Positions 24,505 to 37,267 are shown, counted from the stretch's first letter. The stretch is DNA of 64,000 nt from Agroathelia rolfsii (GCA_018343915.1 JABRWF010000005.1:1895001-1959000); one strand, 5' to 3'. The notes: generated from the sequence alone by a model not told the origin. A program made the numbers and translations.

Positions 24505-24860
24505 AGATGTAAATACTTTGGGGAAGGTGGAGGTAAGGATGACGGGCACGACTGTCTTCCGTTTCTTCGGGTATGCGCTCGAGTATCCGTGAGTAATCTA
24601 TCCATGGCCTTGGTTCAATAGTGCAGCGATCGAGTCCCGTGAAGAGAGAGTAACAGCGCAGTTTTAGGTACATACTGTTCAGTAAACGCATTCGTAGGTT
24701 GGCTTTCGGGAGGAAGAATCAGTCAACAATAAAGTTCGTCTAGAGGTTGTATCAATCATATAAACATACCGCGCAAGTTCCGCAAGTAATATATGGGGGG
24801 CGGGCGGGCGAGGAGATCTTGATCCAGTCAGTTAACAAGTGGAACACTTCATGATGTGAG
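24505..24860 (-). pseudogene. third dienoyl-CoA isomerase copy, decayed and truncated
   Basis: Carries recognisable exons 1-3 of the isomerase: the LTDWIKISSPA region, the NAF(T)-like second exon and the 'IPEETEDSR' segment. The start codon has become GTG (GTGTTC for ATGTCT), an insertion in the Pro-rich part of exon 1 shifts the frame, the TATAAA has become CGTAAA, and everything after the third exon is missing. It lies directly downstream of the intact flavin monooxygenase, so it probably represents the original isomerase position. Confidence 0.8.
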
Positions 24861-25245
24861 GGTGACAGGAATAGTTTTTAATAACATTAACTTTACGTAA
24901 GTTCAAGTCTATAGCTATGGAACCTGAGAGCCGAGAAGATCTCTGAGAACTCGGCGTTTCGGTATGTTTGTGATTGATACGGTGTGTTCACTGGCATGTC
25001 ATCATGCTGATGCCTATTAGAGGCTTTCTGTCATATCCATGATATAAACGTTGGGGCCGATGATCATGATGTGGGCCAGCTTTGTTGGTTTTGCGGTTTC
25101 AGTGTGGAAGTAGTGGTATGTAGTAGCACGCAGCAAACGAGATGGAATATGAAACAAAGACCTAAATCATTTGCACTACTCCATCTTAACTTACAAAAGG
25201 TACCCGGCTCAAAAAATATGCAGATAGCCCAAGGATTCTCAGAAT

Positions 25246-27831
25246 TTACCAAAAATCGCCAAAAGCCATGTTATATGCATCTTCATCCGATAAGGCTTGT
25301 TTGAAGAGCAAGTCGTCAAACCCGTTCACGGCCGCAATTTTGGAGCTCGTGTCGTTACCATCGGGTCTATCAATGTTACCGTCGTGGAAGTTGCCCCTGG
25401 CAAAGCGTGCCGCTGACCAGAGCGTTAGCACTTCCTTTGAGCTGTATCGCATTATCGAGTCAAAAGAATGTCAATCAGTTCCAAAAGACTTTATTGATAA
25501 TGAAAGGGTTCTCTTACATCTTAGGCGGACTATCGAGTTGTCGACCGCCGTACTTGAATGCCGCATCGTTAAGCCAACCAATGAAAAACTTTATCATATC
25601 TCCAAAGAGCCGGGAATCATATCAGCTTATGTATAAAAAAAGGGGGGAAAAAGTAGGGAAAATGACATGAAACATACTATCATTCCTCTTCGTTCCTAGG
25701 AACTGAAAGTGTCTCGAGTACCCTCCCAGATCTTCAACATGCTGATTATATAGCTCCCACATATTTTCTTTACTGGGCAGCTTTGCTTTGTTATCCCATA
25801 CTTTGGCAAGCGCAACAGAGAGATACTCGGCGTAAATAAAGGTTTGCATCCCAAGATTCACTGATGAATTGAAGCGTCAATTTTCTTTTTCATTAATAAG
25901 AGAAAGCAGAAATGGGAATCTCACTATCGAGGAATCCAAGAGTCGGTTCCTCAATGTAGAACAAGTCCAGATAGAGCGATCGCAAGTGGCTGCCATCTGT
26001 AACGATGGGCTGTGGGATGTCACTGTTAATAGGGATGGTATCGTTCACGCCTAAAGACTCATTATGATATTGCGGAATGAATGGGAACGAGTAGCGGAAG
26101 CCCGTGGAAAAGATTAGATAGTCGATGCCGGTGATAATCTAGTAAGGAAACAGCAAGATGTTTTTAGCAAGCCAAACGCTCGGTTTAGGACGCGGTTTAA
26201 GGGGTAATGTATTACCGTCCCATTCTTTAGCTCAATTTTGCCCGAGCTGAGAGGGGCATTGGAATCAAGAGGATGAAACTTTTCAATTTCCCCAACGACG
26301 GTAGTGTTTGCTGGAAGGCGCGAGAGGAAGTTGGAGAGAGCAAAGTGCGGGACCTTAGCTGTGGGTGAGATCGAGATCGGATTAGTGGTAATGCGCTGGT
26401 GGAAGAACGAACTTGAAATACGATACCTTTATCAGGCTGTAGTACGCAGTTAGTAAACTGGTTAACCTATATTTCCTCATTCATCTGGTAGTGAACAACG
26501 CACCCTGATACTCTGGTACACCTGCTTTGCATACGGATTGATGTCTCGAGAGATCTCGCCACCACTTGTCTGGGAGAAACCCAATCAATCAACATCCAAG
26601 ATGTGGACCAGAGAAAATCGCTGCTTACAGCTGCCCCAACGATCAGTACAGTCTGATTTGAGAACGGCTCTGGCACGCGATACTGCCTTGAATGAGTGAT
26701 CAACTCAGGATAGCGCTCATGCCATTGGTCAAGCCCGGGGATATTTGGGATATTCGGACTGGTGAAACGGCCGGTCGCGACGATAACGGCGTCAAAGTCC
26801 TATATACGTTGTCATGTAAGCTTTTCGAAATGGTATATGCAAGGTGAGTGAGATAAATGTGCTATAATGTGCGCACCTCGGTCCACCAAGTGGCCCGCTG
26901 TTTGTCCTCAGAGACAAACTCGAGTTTCTTCAGTGTGAGCTGCCAGCCTCCAGATGGCTTGCGGATGACAAGCTCTACGCGGGTGTTGTAGGAAACGTCA
27001 GGATTGTCATCGTTGCTGTTGATGCCATGATAAGAGGCGAAAGAGCGCATGTACTTTTGAAGCCTCCAATGCGGTAATACTGAAGCGGGGGGCGGGGGCA
27101 AAATGATTAAGTATGCTGCAATGGAAGTCCTGTTATTGAATTGGCGCACCCCAAGATGTCCCTTCGGGCCATGGGATCTCTGTTATTTGCTGCCATGGCT
27201 ATTAATTTTGTCAGACAAGGCGTGAGCGGTGAGCATAATAAGTACCTACAGCAGGTGCGTTGGAAGTCAGAGTGCGCCAAACAGGTTTTGGACCGCGGTG
27301 ATCTCTGCGCCTTTCAGACAAGTCGTCGGTGTATTCCTCAACATACGGAAATTGAATGCCAGGGGGTGGGAGAGAAGGGGTGTAGTCTCCTACTTCAATT
27401 GGCGAGTTGGGGACTGGTGCATGCACAGGAGTTTCGTCCGTGTAATGCCTGGTTGAAGCATTGTGGATACATTATCAGTCATGTTCATCCCATGAAATAC
27501 GAAGTCATTATGCTTACCAGTTTCCGCCCGCAACATTATCGCGTTCGTACACATGAACACTGAACCCGGCCTGGGTCAGCTCACGATATGCGATCATACC
27601 GCTACCAAAGTACTCATTTAGTATCACATGCTCAGCCACCATATTATTCCCTTACCTAGGCCCATTACCAATGACTGCGACCCTTCGCACGGGCCACTCT
27701 GGTTGCCAGTAATTGTCTTCGGCGTTATAATTATCACTACTCGGGGAGTACGATGTGAGTGGATGTTGGAGAGCCAAGACGGCCACGGCTCCAAGAGCCA
27801 ACGAGACAGGCAAGTGTCGCAGACGGATCAT
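25246..27831 (-). CDS. flavin-containing monooxygenase
   Basis: FAD/NADPH enzyme that oxygenates soft nucleophiles. The ATG at 27831 precedes a hydrophobic N-terminal segment (LPVSLALGAVAVLALQ), a likely membrane anchor. RRVAVIGNGPSGMIAYREL, joined across an intron, gives the FAD GxGxxG motif. Then come VYERDNVAGGNW, VIVATGRFTSPNIP, HSRQYRVPEPFSNQTVLIVG with AATSGGEISRDI (second dinucleotide site), and DYLIFSTGFRYSFPFIP. The end contains YNQHVEDLGGYSRHFQFLG and the TAA at 25246-25248. Block order matches fungal FMO-like proteins of about 600 aa. Many 50-60-nt introns. Its 3' end and flank have been copied twice together with the downstream isomerase gene. Confidence 0.9.
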
Positions 27832-28347
27832 ACTTCGGCGTTGCAATGACACTAACTCTTAGTCTCGGGGAACACAACTCTGATGTTACACTGGCGATCG
27901 TCAATACTTATTTGGTGTGTTAGTATACAGCGAATAGATAAACCTTTTTCAAAAGATATTTAAGCAAAAGATTGCAAAAGGGCTGGTCAATAAGACTGTT
28001 AGTGAAATGGGAAGAGGGCAAGACCCCCTTCAAGGGGGTCCGATACTGGTATTATATCACTCTGTGAATGATACCATGGACAGACCCAATGGCGCAAGGC
28101 CGTTTTGATGAGAGTCAAGCGGTCGATGACTAAAAGCCTCATTGTGCCATGCTACACGCTAACTTCCGGTGCATATATATGTCGCGAGCTAGTCTGTGTT
28201 GATCAGTGCCCAGAGCCAGGTCAGACGTATTTGCATTCTAGTTTGAAGACGTCGCAATGGACAATAATTGCCAAGAATACCAGTAAAGATTGAATGTGGG
28301 TTGTCAATAACACGAATATAGTAAAATTAATACTATCGTCTGATAAC
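27832..28347. other. intergenic, upstream of FMO and tRNA
   Basis: No gene recognised; FMO promoter region on the minus strand. Confidence 0.5.
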
Positions 28348-28443
28348 GTCACTTTGCCGGAGTGGTTAACGGGATCGCCTGCTATTGCATGATAGTACAG
28401 CGGTTGGTCTTTGACCGCGAGTGTTCGAATCGCTCAGGTGACG
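28348..28443 (+). tRNA. tRNA-Ser (anticodon GCU) with 14-nt intron
   Basis: Folds as a class II tRNA. The acceptor stem GTCACTT pairs with AGGTGAC (one G-U); discriminator G is at 28443. D-stem CCG/CGG encloses a loop with GTGGTTAA. Anticodon stem ATCGC (28374-28378) pairs with GCGGT. The loop CTGCTA is followed by a 14-nt intron (28385-28398) and A, giving the mature loop CTGCTAA with anticodon GCT at 28381-28383. The long variable arm is GGTC-TTT-GACC; T-stem GAGTG/CGCTC encloses TTCGAAT. The T-run after 28446 is a Pol III terminator. Confidence 0.93.
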
Positions 28444-28446
28444 ATT

Positions 28447-28456
28447 GTTTTTTTTT
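28447..28456 (+). terminator. Pol III terminator of tRNA-Ser
   Basis: A run of ten or so T residues begins three bases after the tRNA 3' end. Confidence 0.75.
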
Positions 28457-28987
28457 CTTTTCGTTTAGCTTCAGTTACTTCCGCAAATTGATATTCAGTT
28501 AATCTGATAATCACTGACTGACAGTCGTCCCCAGACTGGAGATAATCTGGTATGCGATCCAGAACGGATGCCACTCTGCACTGTTGCGATAGTGATTTCC
28601 GCCTGGCGCGACCTGCTGCGGACCGGATATGTCAGACTCGGAACTGGATTGCAAACCATGTCGTGGATTCTAACACTTGCTTGATCCTGACCGAGTGGTT
28701 TGGTCTGGGGGACAGATAGATATGATTATGCGGCACTCGGCTAGATAAAATAGAAACAAGAAGACCCTGTTCTTTGCATCATCAAATCACGGACGGGCAC
28801 AGTCAGCCAGCTTCCAATGACAACGAGTCCCATGACCAAGGAGTCTAGTACCCCAAGAGCAATGCAGATTGTATGTAATCCTTCTCCACTCGAATGGATG
28901 GACCACCTGATGCTCTGATAGGCTGATCCCCGAGTGAGTGAATTATGTTTGTCTCCATATCATCGCGGTCTATATCCATTCTCTGTC

Positions 28988-28995
28988 TATAAAAG
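28988..28995 (+). promoter_or_regulatory. TATA box of aldehyde dehydrogenase gene
   Basis: TATAAAAG 50 nt upstream of the ATG at 29046, followed by a CT-rich leader (CCCTTCCCTTCCCATC), the usual basidiomycete core promoter layout for a strongly expressed gene. Confidence 0.65.
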
Positions 28996-29045
28996 ACCTC
29001 CACCGCTTGCTCCATTCGTTATTCCCTTCCCTTCCCATCTTCACC

Positions 29046-31228
29046 ATGTCCGGCACACATTTCCAATACACTTTCAACACTCCCCTGTACAAGGCTACTT
29101 CATCTTTCCCCTCGGGCCTCTTCATCGACGGCAAGTTCGTCAATGGCTCGAATAACACCACCATTGAGTACGTTTTCTCTTGGCTTTGGTATCAGTTTTG
29201 TGTTGACAGGTGCCTTATCTTATCAGTGTTATCAACCCAAGTATGTCATTCACTCCCAGAGGGTCGATGTGCCCGTCTAATCTCGAGTTTACTTTACTCA
29301 TTACCATCATCATTACCCTGCAGCGAATGGCAAGGTTATCACCAAGATTTCCGAGGGCACAGCTGCCGACGTCGACATCGCCGTCGAGGCTGCGCAGAAA
29401 GCATTTGACAAAACATGGGGTGTCAACGTCTCTGGCCCTGCCCGTGGTATTCTTCTGAACAAGTTGGCCGATCTCATGGTCCAGCACTATGATGAGTTGG
29501 CTGCCCTCGAGGCGCTCGACAATGGTGCGTCGAAACCCTTAAATTTCTTATCGGATCATAATCGACGTACCCCGCACTTACACGCGTCATATATATTAAA
29601 CCCGGATCATTAGGCAAGACCTTCACATGGGCCAGAACTGCCGATGTGTCTGGCGCTATTGAGTGCATTCGCCATTATGCTGGTCAGTTATCTATTCATC
29701 ATACCACAGAATACAGTGTTCATGATTAGTATCTACTAGGTTGGGCTGACAAAAACCATGGTCAGACCATGGACGTCGGCGAGAGTAAGCTCGCATATAC
29801 CCGTCATGAGCCCATCGGCGTCGTTGGCCAGATCATTCCTTGGAACTTCCCCTTGCTCATGCTCTCTTGGAAGTGGGGTCCTGCGCTCGCCACGGGTAAC
29901 TCCATCGTCATGAAGCCCTCTGAATTTACTCCCCTCAGTACGTGCCTGCAGTCGATGCATATCCGCTACGTAATCTGACATTGTTTCTCTTTTTTAGCTG
30001 CTATCCGCATGTGCAGTCTAGCAAAGGAAGCCGGCTTCCCAGACGGCTCGATCAACCTCGTCACCGGCTACGGCCACACGGTCGGCGCCGCTATCTCGGC
30101 CCACCCCAACATTGAAAAGGTAGCCTTTACGGGCTCGACCCTCGTCGGCCGCAAGATCATGGAGTCCGCCGCCAAGTCGAACTTGAAGAAGGTCACCCTT
30201 GAGTTGGGCGGCAAGAGCCCGAACATTATCTACGGTTCGTGATCTTCATTCAACATCAACATAATTCGGGTACTGATATCATGGTCGATTTTCAATAGAT
30301 GACTGCAACCTTGAGCAGGCCGTCAACTGGGCTAGCCATGGTGTCTTGTAATTATTCTCCTTAATATTGATGGCGCTTATAGGCTGATGACGTGCATCAT
30401 TCATAGCTGGAACCATGGTCAGGCATGCTGTGCTGGTACTCGTATCTTTGTGCAGGAGTCGATCTATGACAAATTCCTGGAATTGTTCACCGCCAAGATC
30501 AAGTCGCTCAAGCTTGGCGACCCATTCGCAGAGGATTCGTATCAGGGCCCACAGGTGTCGCAACAACAGTTTGACGTACGTCATAGCCTTATTACCAGTC
30601 ATGTGGGATGATTCAAGCTCATGGTATTTTTGTCCAACACAGCGCATCATGTCCTACATCAAGTCCGGCAAGGAAGAGGGCGCCAAAGTACACATTGGTG
30701 GTGAGCGCCATGGAGAGGAGGGATACTTCATCCAGCCCACGATCTTCACGCATACAAATCCGAACATGCGCATCGTCCAAGAAGAGATCTTCGGTCCCGT
30801 CGGTGTCTTGATCAAGTTCAAGGATCAGGAAGACGTTATCAGGCAGGCAAACGATACCGTCTATGGTCTTGCTGGTACGTTTTCACGCTCATTAGCATAT
30901 AATGTGACCTCATTGTTGTACTTGTAGCTGCCGTGTTCACACAAGACATCAACAAGGCGCTCCAGACGGCACATAGGCTCAAGGCTGGCACCGCATGGGT
31001 ATGTACCTATATATACTTTCCCTCTTCTTCCCTGGCTAGATATGTGTATGACATGGACGCTAATGACTTGGTCTCCCATAGGTTAACTGCGTTAACACGC
31101 TCAACTCCAGCGTCCCCTTCGGTGGCTTCAAGCAGTCCGGCATCGGTCGTGAGCTCGGCCAATACGCCCTCGAAAACTACACCAACGTCAAGGCCGTACA
31201 TGTTAACTTGGACCTTAAGATGAATTAA
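29046..31228 (+). CDS. aldehyde dehydrogenase (NAD(P)+), class 1/2 type
   Basis: Oxidises aldehydes to acids. Starts [17 protein letters not shown]; then [30 protein letters not shown] strand, [41 protein letters not shown], and [12 protein letters not shown] (catalytic Glu), followed across introns by GQACCAGTR (catalytic Cys). Later [30 protein letters not shown] and [16 protein letters not shown], with TAA at 31226-31228. All substrate, cofactor and catalytic residues are present, and length (about 500 aa) is normal. Ten or so short exons. No mitochondrial presequence or PTS1 is seen, suggesting a cytosolic enzyme. Confidence 0.96.
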
Positions 31229-31924
31229 ATCAACATGCCTCTCCCAGTTCCTCTCATTTTGCTTGGAGATGTTGCTTGTGGCTGTTGACATATTTGTATA
31301 CCGGATCTACCATTGTTTGTTGTTTGCATCTAAAATATCGATATGTATGACTAGATAGCGAATCGAATGAATAAAAAAACATGTATATGGCGCGAAGCCG
31401 ATAGGATAATAAGCAGTGATTTAGTTAGTCCATGTGTTTATGAATGTTGATGTCGCCATTGCCTTAACGAGGGCCGCACTCACGAAATTGCCGTGCCTCT
31501 CCAATGAGCTCCAACACTTGACCAACAACTTGCTGCTCTTATCTGACCGCTTTGTTTGCAGGCAAAGTCAAAGCATACTGTACTCCCTCTCACTCCGAAT
31601 TTGTGACTCTTGCTTACATGCGAATATCAGATGTTTCAACATACTAATGGGCCTTGAATAATTCAAAACTTGAATTGTCATATTTCGTCCATCTTCAAAT
31701 TTGACATCAAATGAGATCCGCTTCCTTGAGAGAACAGGATTTGAGTCATACGGTTGGTACCCGATGTTATTTCAATTTCAATTCCTTCTGAAAAGATGAA
31801 ATTGTGTCGTGATGGCAGGAATAGAACGGTACGAGACTTTGCTGTTTCTTTTGTGCGACCGGAGATCATGCGCATTTATTCCATCAATTCAAATCATCGT
31901 CTCGAATCACATGCAATTGGGGCG
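31229..31924. other. intergenic between convergent genes
   Basis: 3' flanks of the aldehyde dehydrogenase and the short-chain dehydrogenase; nothing recognised. Confidence 0.5.
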
Positions 31925-33580
31925 TCAGCCTACTAAATCATGCGACATGCCCTCCCATCGCTCCATCTCTTCGCCTAGCCTATTCAGTTTGGTACGTACG
32001 AGCACCAGCGCGTCCTGTCCCAAGATGAGATGAAGCGGCACTTCCTTGCCAAATTGACTGTTCCCATTTTGATTTTGTTTGTCATCACGTTCGGCGGCGT
32101 CTCTTTGCCGCTTCGAGCCCCCATTCCTTACCGGTGTACCGACAGCAACTTCATAGATTCTCTCTACCGCGCGCACCGGGTCCTGGTCCGGTACGGAAGC
32201 GGGGACGATCGTACGTAATTGTGCGCTGGGCATGTGTGCGCCCGCATATGCATCCGGGAGCGGCGCAATCTCGAGCGAAGTCGTGTTCACGCGCGTTTTG
32301 AATACGCCAGGGGAGATAATAGAAATCTGAGGTAAAGGATCAGACCAGCCCACCATGAGTTAGAGAATCAGGAATATATTAAAAAGTGAGTGAATGGATG
32401 AATGTGGAAAGGGGCGCTCGAGGTTTACGATATATAGTTTGTTTTCGATCATAATTGAGTTGCGAACTAGTGACTTTGAATTGTCTGAAATTTCTCTTGC
32501 TCACTCACCCGAATGTTCCACGCCGGGTCGAGCTCTTTGACGAGTGATTCGGAGAAGGCAATCAGTGCTGTATGAGGTTAAAAATGGGATGGGGGAGGGT
32601 GTTGATAAGATGGGAATGTATGCATGTTGAATATTGTGAGTTTAGGATTCGTAAAACCTGGATATATGCGTACCATTTTTGCTAAATTGAGAGAAAGATC
32701 ATTTCATTAATCACCCACGGACTATGAAAAAAAAACGGACCTAGCTGTGTAGTACGCCACCCCTGGCTGACCATCCCAAGCCCAGGCGGAAGAGACTTGT
32801 AACAGCGTACCGCCGATTCTTCTCCCGTCGGAATTGTTACCATTGACATCACGGAAGATACGTACGGCTTCACGCGAGACGTAGACAGCGCCCCAGAAAT
32901 TGACATCCATGATCCGGCGCGCCATGTCTTCCGGTGCTGTTTCTGCCTCGGCAAGGAGGCCGTACCTAGAGCCAAGAGATAATCCAAAAAGGAACAAAAG
33001 TCAGTTGCTATGAACCCATGATTTATCATAGACTATTGGAAATATATTCAAGAAAATGAATTAGATATTATTACCCAGCATTGTTAAACACAACATCGAT
33101 ACGCCCAAACGCCTTCAGGGCGGCGGTAAACGCGGCTTTGACCGCGGAAGAGGAGGTGACGTCGAGAGGTAAGACGAGCAGGCGCCCCGAGCGAATGTAG
33201 GGGGCCCCTTCAGCCTCGGTAAAAGAAGACAGCGCCGAGGGCGTGCGTAGTGTCGCGACGACGCAGTCGCCCTGCGCCAGACAAAGTTCGGTCATGGCGC
33301 GACCAAATCCGGAGGAGGCACCTGTGACTATATTACATCGGCATTATTAGTTAGGATTATAGACGTTCCAAATTCGGTACAGCGTTCAGCACTATAAGTG
33401 AAGAACTGACAATACCCCAGCACCGGAGCAGGGGTGGATAGTGCCTGTGCGTGTATGGCAGTATCGTGACGTATATCAGCAGTTACTGCTAATAGTGCCT
33501 GCCAGCAAAGATAGTAAAGATGACATTCAACTCACTGAACCATACTCGGGATTCCGGGGCAAAATCGGAAACCGTTATAT
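31925..33580 (-). CDS. short-chain dehydrogenase/reductase (SDR), classical type
   Basis: NAD(P)(H)-dependent oxidoreductase. Exons assemble to RVWFITGASSGFGRAMTEL (cofactor motif TGxxxGxG), LPLDVTSSSAVKAAF, GRIDVVFNNAG, MDVNFWGAVYVSREAV, LLQVSSAWAWDGQPGVAYYTASKNALIAFSESL and ISIISPGVFKTRVNTT. The catalytic Ser-Tyr-Lys (VSS...YTASK) is complete only if an 8-nt exon at 32674-32681 is included. The C-terminal part has an unusually polar stretch (SKRQRDAAERDDKQNQN). The stop is at 31925. The ATG was not found: the frame upstream of RVWF reaches a TAA near 33620 with no Met, so a further 5' exon probably exists and the right-hand coordinate is approximate. Substrate is unknown. Confidence 0.88.
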
Positions 33581-35835
33581 TCGTTATGTTATCAGTATAA
33601 ATTAGTATAGAATGAGGTCCTTTCAGTTATAAATCAAAAGCTAGAAGTGCGAATATAGTGGTAGCCCAATAAGGAGTTGCAATGCAAACAGCACTTGGTG
33701 CAAGAGCAGCAGTAACAGCGACTTCGTCCGCAGGAACGGGTCAAACCAATCAAGCATTCCACAGAAGGTATTCTCGAGCAACTTATAGGTCGCCAGAATC
33801 AGCTATTCTCGTCATCGTCATTACAGGTATCATTGTCATACGAGTTACTGGCCCTGCAGTGCGGAGAAAGGTCAAATTTGCCGACTTGCAATAGAGAAGA
33901 CACAGAGACGAGCATTAGATCAAGATGACGACGTTTTATGAAAGTGAATATGAAGGTGCCGATATGCACAGAAGCTGATAAGAAAAACGGCGGATATGTG
34001 ATTGACCTGGGGTTCTGCTTCTTTCTCTCTCTCCAAGCTCTGAGAAAGGAAAAAGTTATAGGTCAGGAATGATAATAGGGTGATACGCGCCATCAAGAAT
34101 TAGGGCATCGAGAAACAGGTGTGTTGCCGTAATTTAGACTAATGTGATCTACGCGGTTGCTTGAATTGTGATGCGGGCTATTTGCCATGTGAGCCGATAC
34201 CACTAAGTACTTGGCGCCTGGCTGTTAGTTCAGTGACTTGAGTGCTAGTAGCCCTATTCTGTTAGGTGACCGCTGAAAGGAGAAATTGAAGCCACCGGCC
34301 GGCCTGATCAGAATCAGTTCAAGCTGACACGTTTATGCATAGTTCACAGTCATGCACGGTTACATATCGGAGTAACTTGATCACTAATCACGAATTATTG
34401 GGGCAAAAGGCAAACAACCTTGAGTCTATTCTTTTTTTCTCCGAGTTATGATGATTGAAAAAGAAGAGACGGCTGAATTGTTTTCAGCGCTGCCAATCAA
34501 GCCAAAAGAGTGTAAGCTTAAGAATCCAGAGCTCTGAAGTGCCTTCGACGCACGAGTTTCCGACGAAGAAGAAGAAGAAGCAAAACGACTTCCAATACCA
34601 ATTACAAGCGAGGGCGGTCATTTCTAGAAGCTGTCAGTGGTCATTGGGCGCTCGATATGGAAGGAATTTAGAGCAAAACAAGTCCAGAAATAGAAGCAGG
34701 ACCTGAAGCAGATATTTGTACGGCTCGCGCTTGTATCCATACGGAGTGTGCTTTTCTTTTTATTTATTTATTGTGTGGGTGTGATGGCCCTAGGCATTCA
34801 ACCTACATTCAACTCTGTACACATTCTCGCCGGGTCGACTGAAAGCCGAACAGTTTTAGCTCGGTTAAACCAACACAAACATCAATGATGAATGCACCAA
34901 TCATTGAAGAAAAAAAAAACGGCTTCGACGGAACGGATGGGACAGGAAGAGATGCTACTGATTGATTGTATTGAATCCACAGCATATGCATGTAAGTAAA
35001 TTCATCCGTTCCAACGCCGCTGCTAACATGCGTACCTTTAGATTTAATGGAGTCGTTGGAGAGTAGAAAAATGCGCTTAAAGCTGCCGGTGGTGCCAATG
35101 TCAAAGGACTTCCCGTCATTGTCATTTTTTTTTTTTTTTTTTTACGGATCCGACCGATTTCATTTGCCCCTCGTTCGGGTTGTCTTTTCTTCTTTTATTT
35201 GATATTTTACCAAGTATTTTTATACGCAATGACAGCTATACAGGGATCGTCTGCCGCTGTCCGGGACCTGGATTGATATCCGTTAGGAGCTTTAGGGCGT
35301 ACAAGCACATGTATTCTTGAATGTAATTTATTGTGTTACGGCAGTAGACCATAACCCGGCATATTACGCGCATATACCACCCAGCGATAATTTCAAACCC
35401 GATGGCCTCATCACCTTGACTTGTGCTCATTTTATCCTTGCATGCGATAATCACACGAAACGTGAAGGCTCTTTGAAAAGACATAATGATAACATTTGTC
35501 GCGCACTATTGTATACTATATTGAATTGACTTGAATCGGAAATAAGATGAAAATGTACACAAGACCATGATGACATGAAGAACACAGAAAACCGTAAAAA
35601 AAAGTTGGAGTGAAGAAAGAAGATGCTCCTGGAAGTCGCAATGGGTATGGCGGAGTCGTTCATAGTCATGTGCAGTACAAGAAATTCAAATTTGGGAAGA
35701 AAAGGGGGGAGAAACGAAGAGAGAACAAAAAGAGGTACCGCTCATGATCATATTTGCGTTCGCGTAACCGAAAAATCACAGTTATTCACGAATCCTGCCG
35801 AGTATACCCAGGAAGAGGGGAGAAGAAAAAACTGT
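33581..35835. other. long intergenic stretch
   Basis: About 2.2 kb without a recognisable gene. Short frames at 33682-33894 and 34455-34706 have no family resemblance. A run of 19 T residues lies at 35125-35143. Confidence 0.5.
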
Positions 35836-37267
35836 TTAATCCTGACGGCGAGGCAGCGTGCCCATAGGAATCATAAAGTAGCTCTCGGGACGGATAAGCA
35901 GTTCGGACAGGCCAGCGTAGTAAGCGATCACGGCGGCGATGATGCCAAATACACTGGATACAGAAAACGGTCGTGAGTGAAATTGACCAGAAAGGTTACG
36001 GCGAAAGGGGGTATCTTACCCTCCAGCAGTGGTCGACGCATGCGATCCGGTCAGGCTACCAATAGCGAGCATTAAAAATGCCAGAGCCAGCGAGAAGAGC
36101 AGGACAATAAATGTAATGTTACGTCTCAGCGCAGCAAACCTATAAAGTGATGACATATTTTGCATTAGGGATAGCATACGTCATGACAGAAGATACGGAT
36201 ACGTACATCATGAGCATAGTGAAGATGAACCATGTTGCGAGGTAGATACCGACAGCGTTGTTGAACTCTTGCTTAGACGTGTAGGCATCTGCGATGCCTG
36301 TACCGGGGATGAGAATAACGGCGTATGACATCCAGAATGCACCATAGGATGTGAATGCTGTAGAGATGGATAGAGACAAGGTCAGCTTTCATTTTCAACC
36401 CAGTGTATGACGAAAGAAACAGTATGCGAAAAACGGAGCTAAACGAGGCCAGATAGGGTTTCTGTAATCAAAGCATTGATGATAATAGATAGCACTGCCC
36501 AAGTCTAAAATTGGAATGCATTGGAGAGAGAGAAGAACAATGGAATGTGTGTGCGGCGGTATAACCCCGGACCGTCGGGTAATCGGAAGAATCGCAAGTT
36601 TTGTGTGTGAGAGTTGTGTGATGCGAATAAAGAAGTCTCCGTGCCTGCCGTGCCAAGAAAACCTAGGGGCAAAATCCTGCCAAGAACGTGGGGCACAGAC
36701 AGGAGCTTACAGCGTGCCCCCGGCATGGGCGTTGCAGATGGGGATATGATGTGTTCCAGTGACCCAGTCCATGCGGGGTAGATGGATACACAAGATAGAA
36801 GTGAGACAACAGAGGGAAGAGATGAGATGACGAACCTGTGCCACCGAATTGATTGCCTCGAGGGAATTCCCACATGCCTGCCAGCAGTTGAGCAAGGCCG
36901 CCAGTAAAGAGGGCCATGCCAACAACGACATTGGGAGTTGTGATGTCGCGCGTGTTGACATTGTAAAGGGACAGGATAAATGTTGTGGATGCGAATGAGA
37001 ACAAGCCCCTGTAATGGTAATGTGACAATGTGAGCGACGTGGAGGGCGCAGGGCCGAAGTGAGACAGAGAACGCACAATCCACCGGGGTTACCGATGCGA
37101 GTAGGGAAGGGTGTATGACCAGGAAGGCCAGCATAGAAAGGTCCATTAGTGCCCTGAGGCCCATAGTGGCCAATCATGTTGGCATAGTTGCCTGGAGCAG
37201 TAGCGGGAGTGGCAGACTCTTCTCCATGGTGAACTTCCCCAGAGCGGCGGCCCTTTTCGACATCCAT
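35836..37267 (-). CDS. acetate/ammonia transporter of the GPR1/FUN34/YaaH (ATO) family
   Basis: Six-helix plasma-membrane protein for acetate or succinate uptake or ammonium export. Start at 37267 (MDVEKGRRSGEVHHGEES). The soluble N-terminus leads to RIGNPGGLGLFSFASTTFILSLYNV, which contains the family NPxG-L-F-F signature; then VVVGMALFTGGLAQLLAGMWEF, a small exon, SYGAFWMSYAVILIPGTGI, NAVGIYLATWFIFTMLMM, and two more hydrophobic helices. The end is YFMIPMGTLPRRQD with TAA at 35836-35838. Length about 270 aa, as expected. A TATAAAA is at 37370-37376 (-). Divergent from the NAT9-like gene. Confidence 0.94.

Noticed and set aside
36505..37173. 222-codon minus-strand ORF
   Set aside because: Runs through introns of the ATO-family transporter in another frame; the conserved NPGG and helix motifs belong to the other frame.
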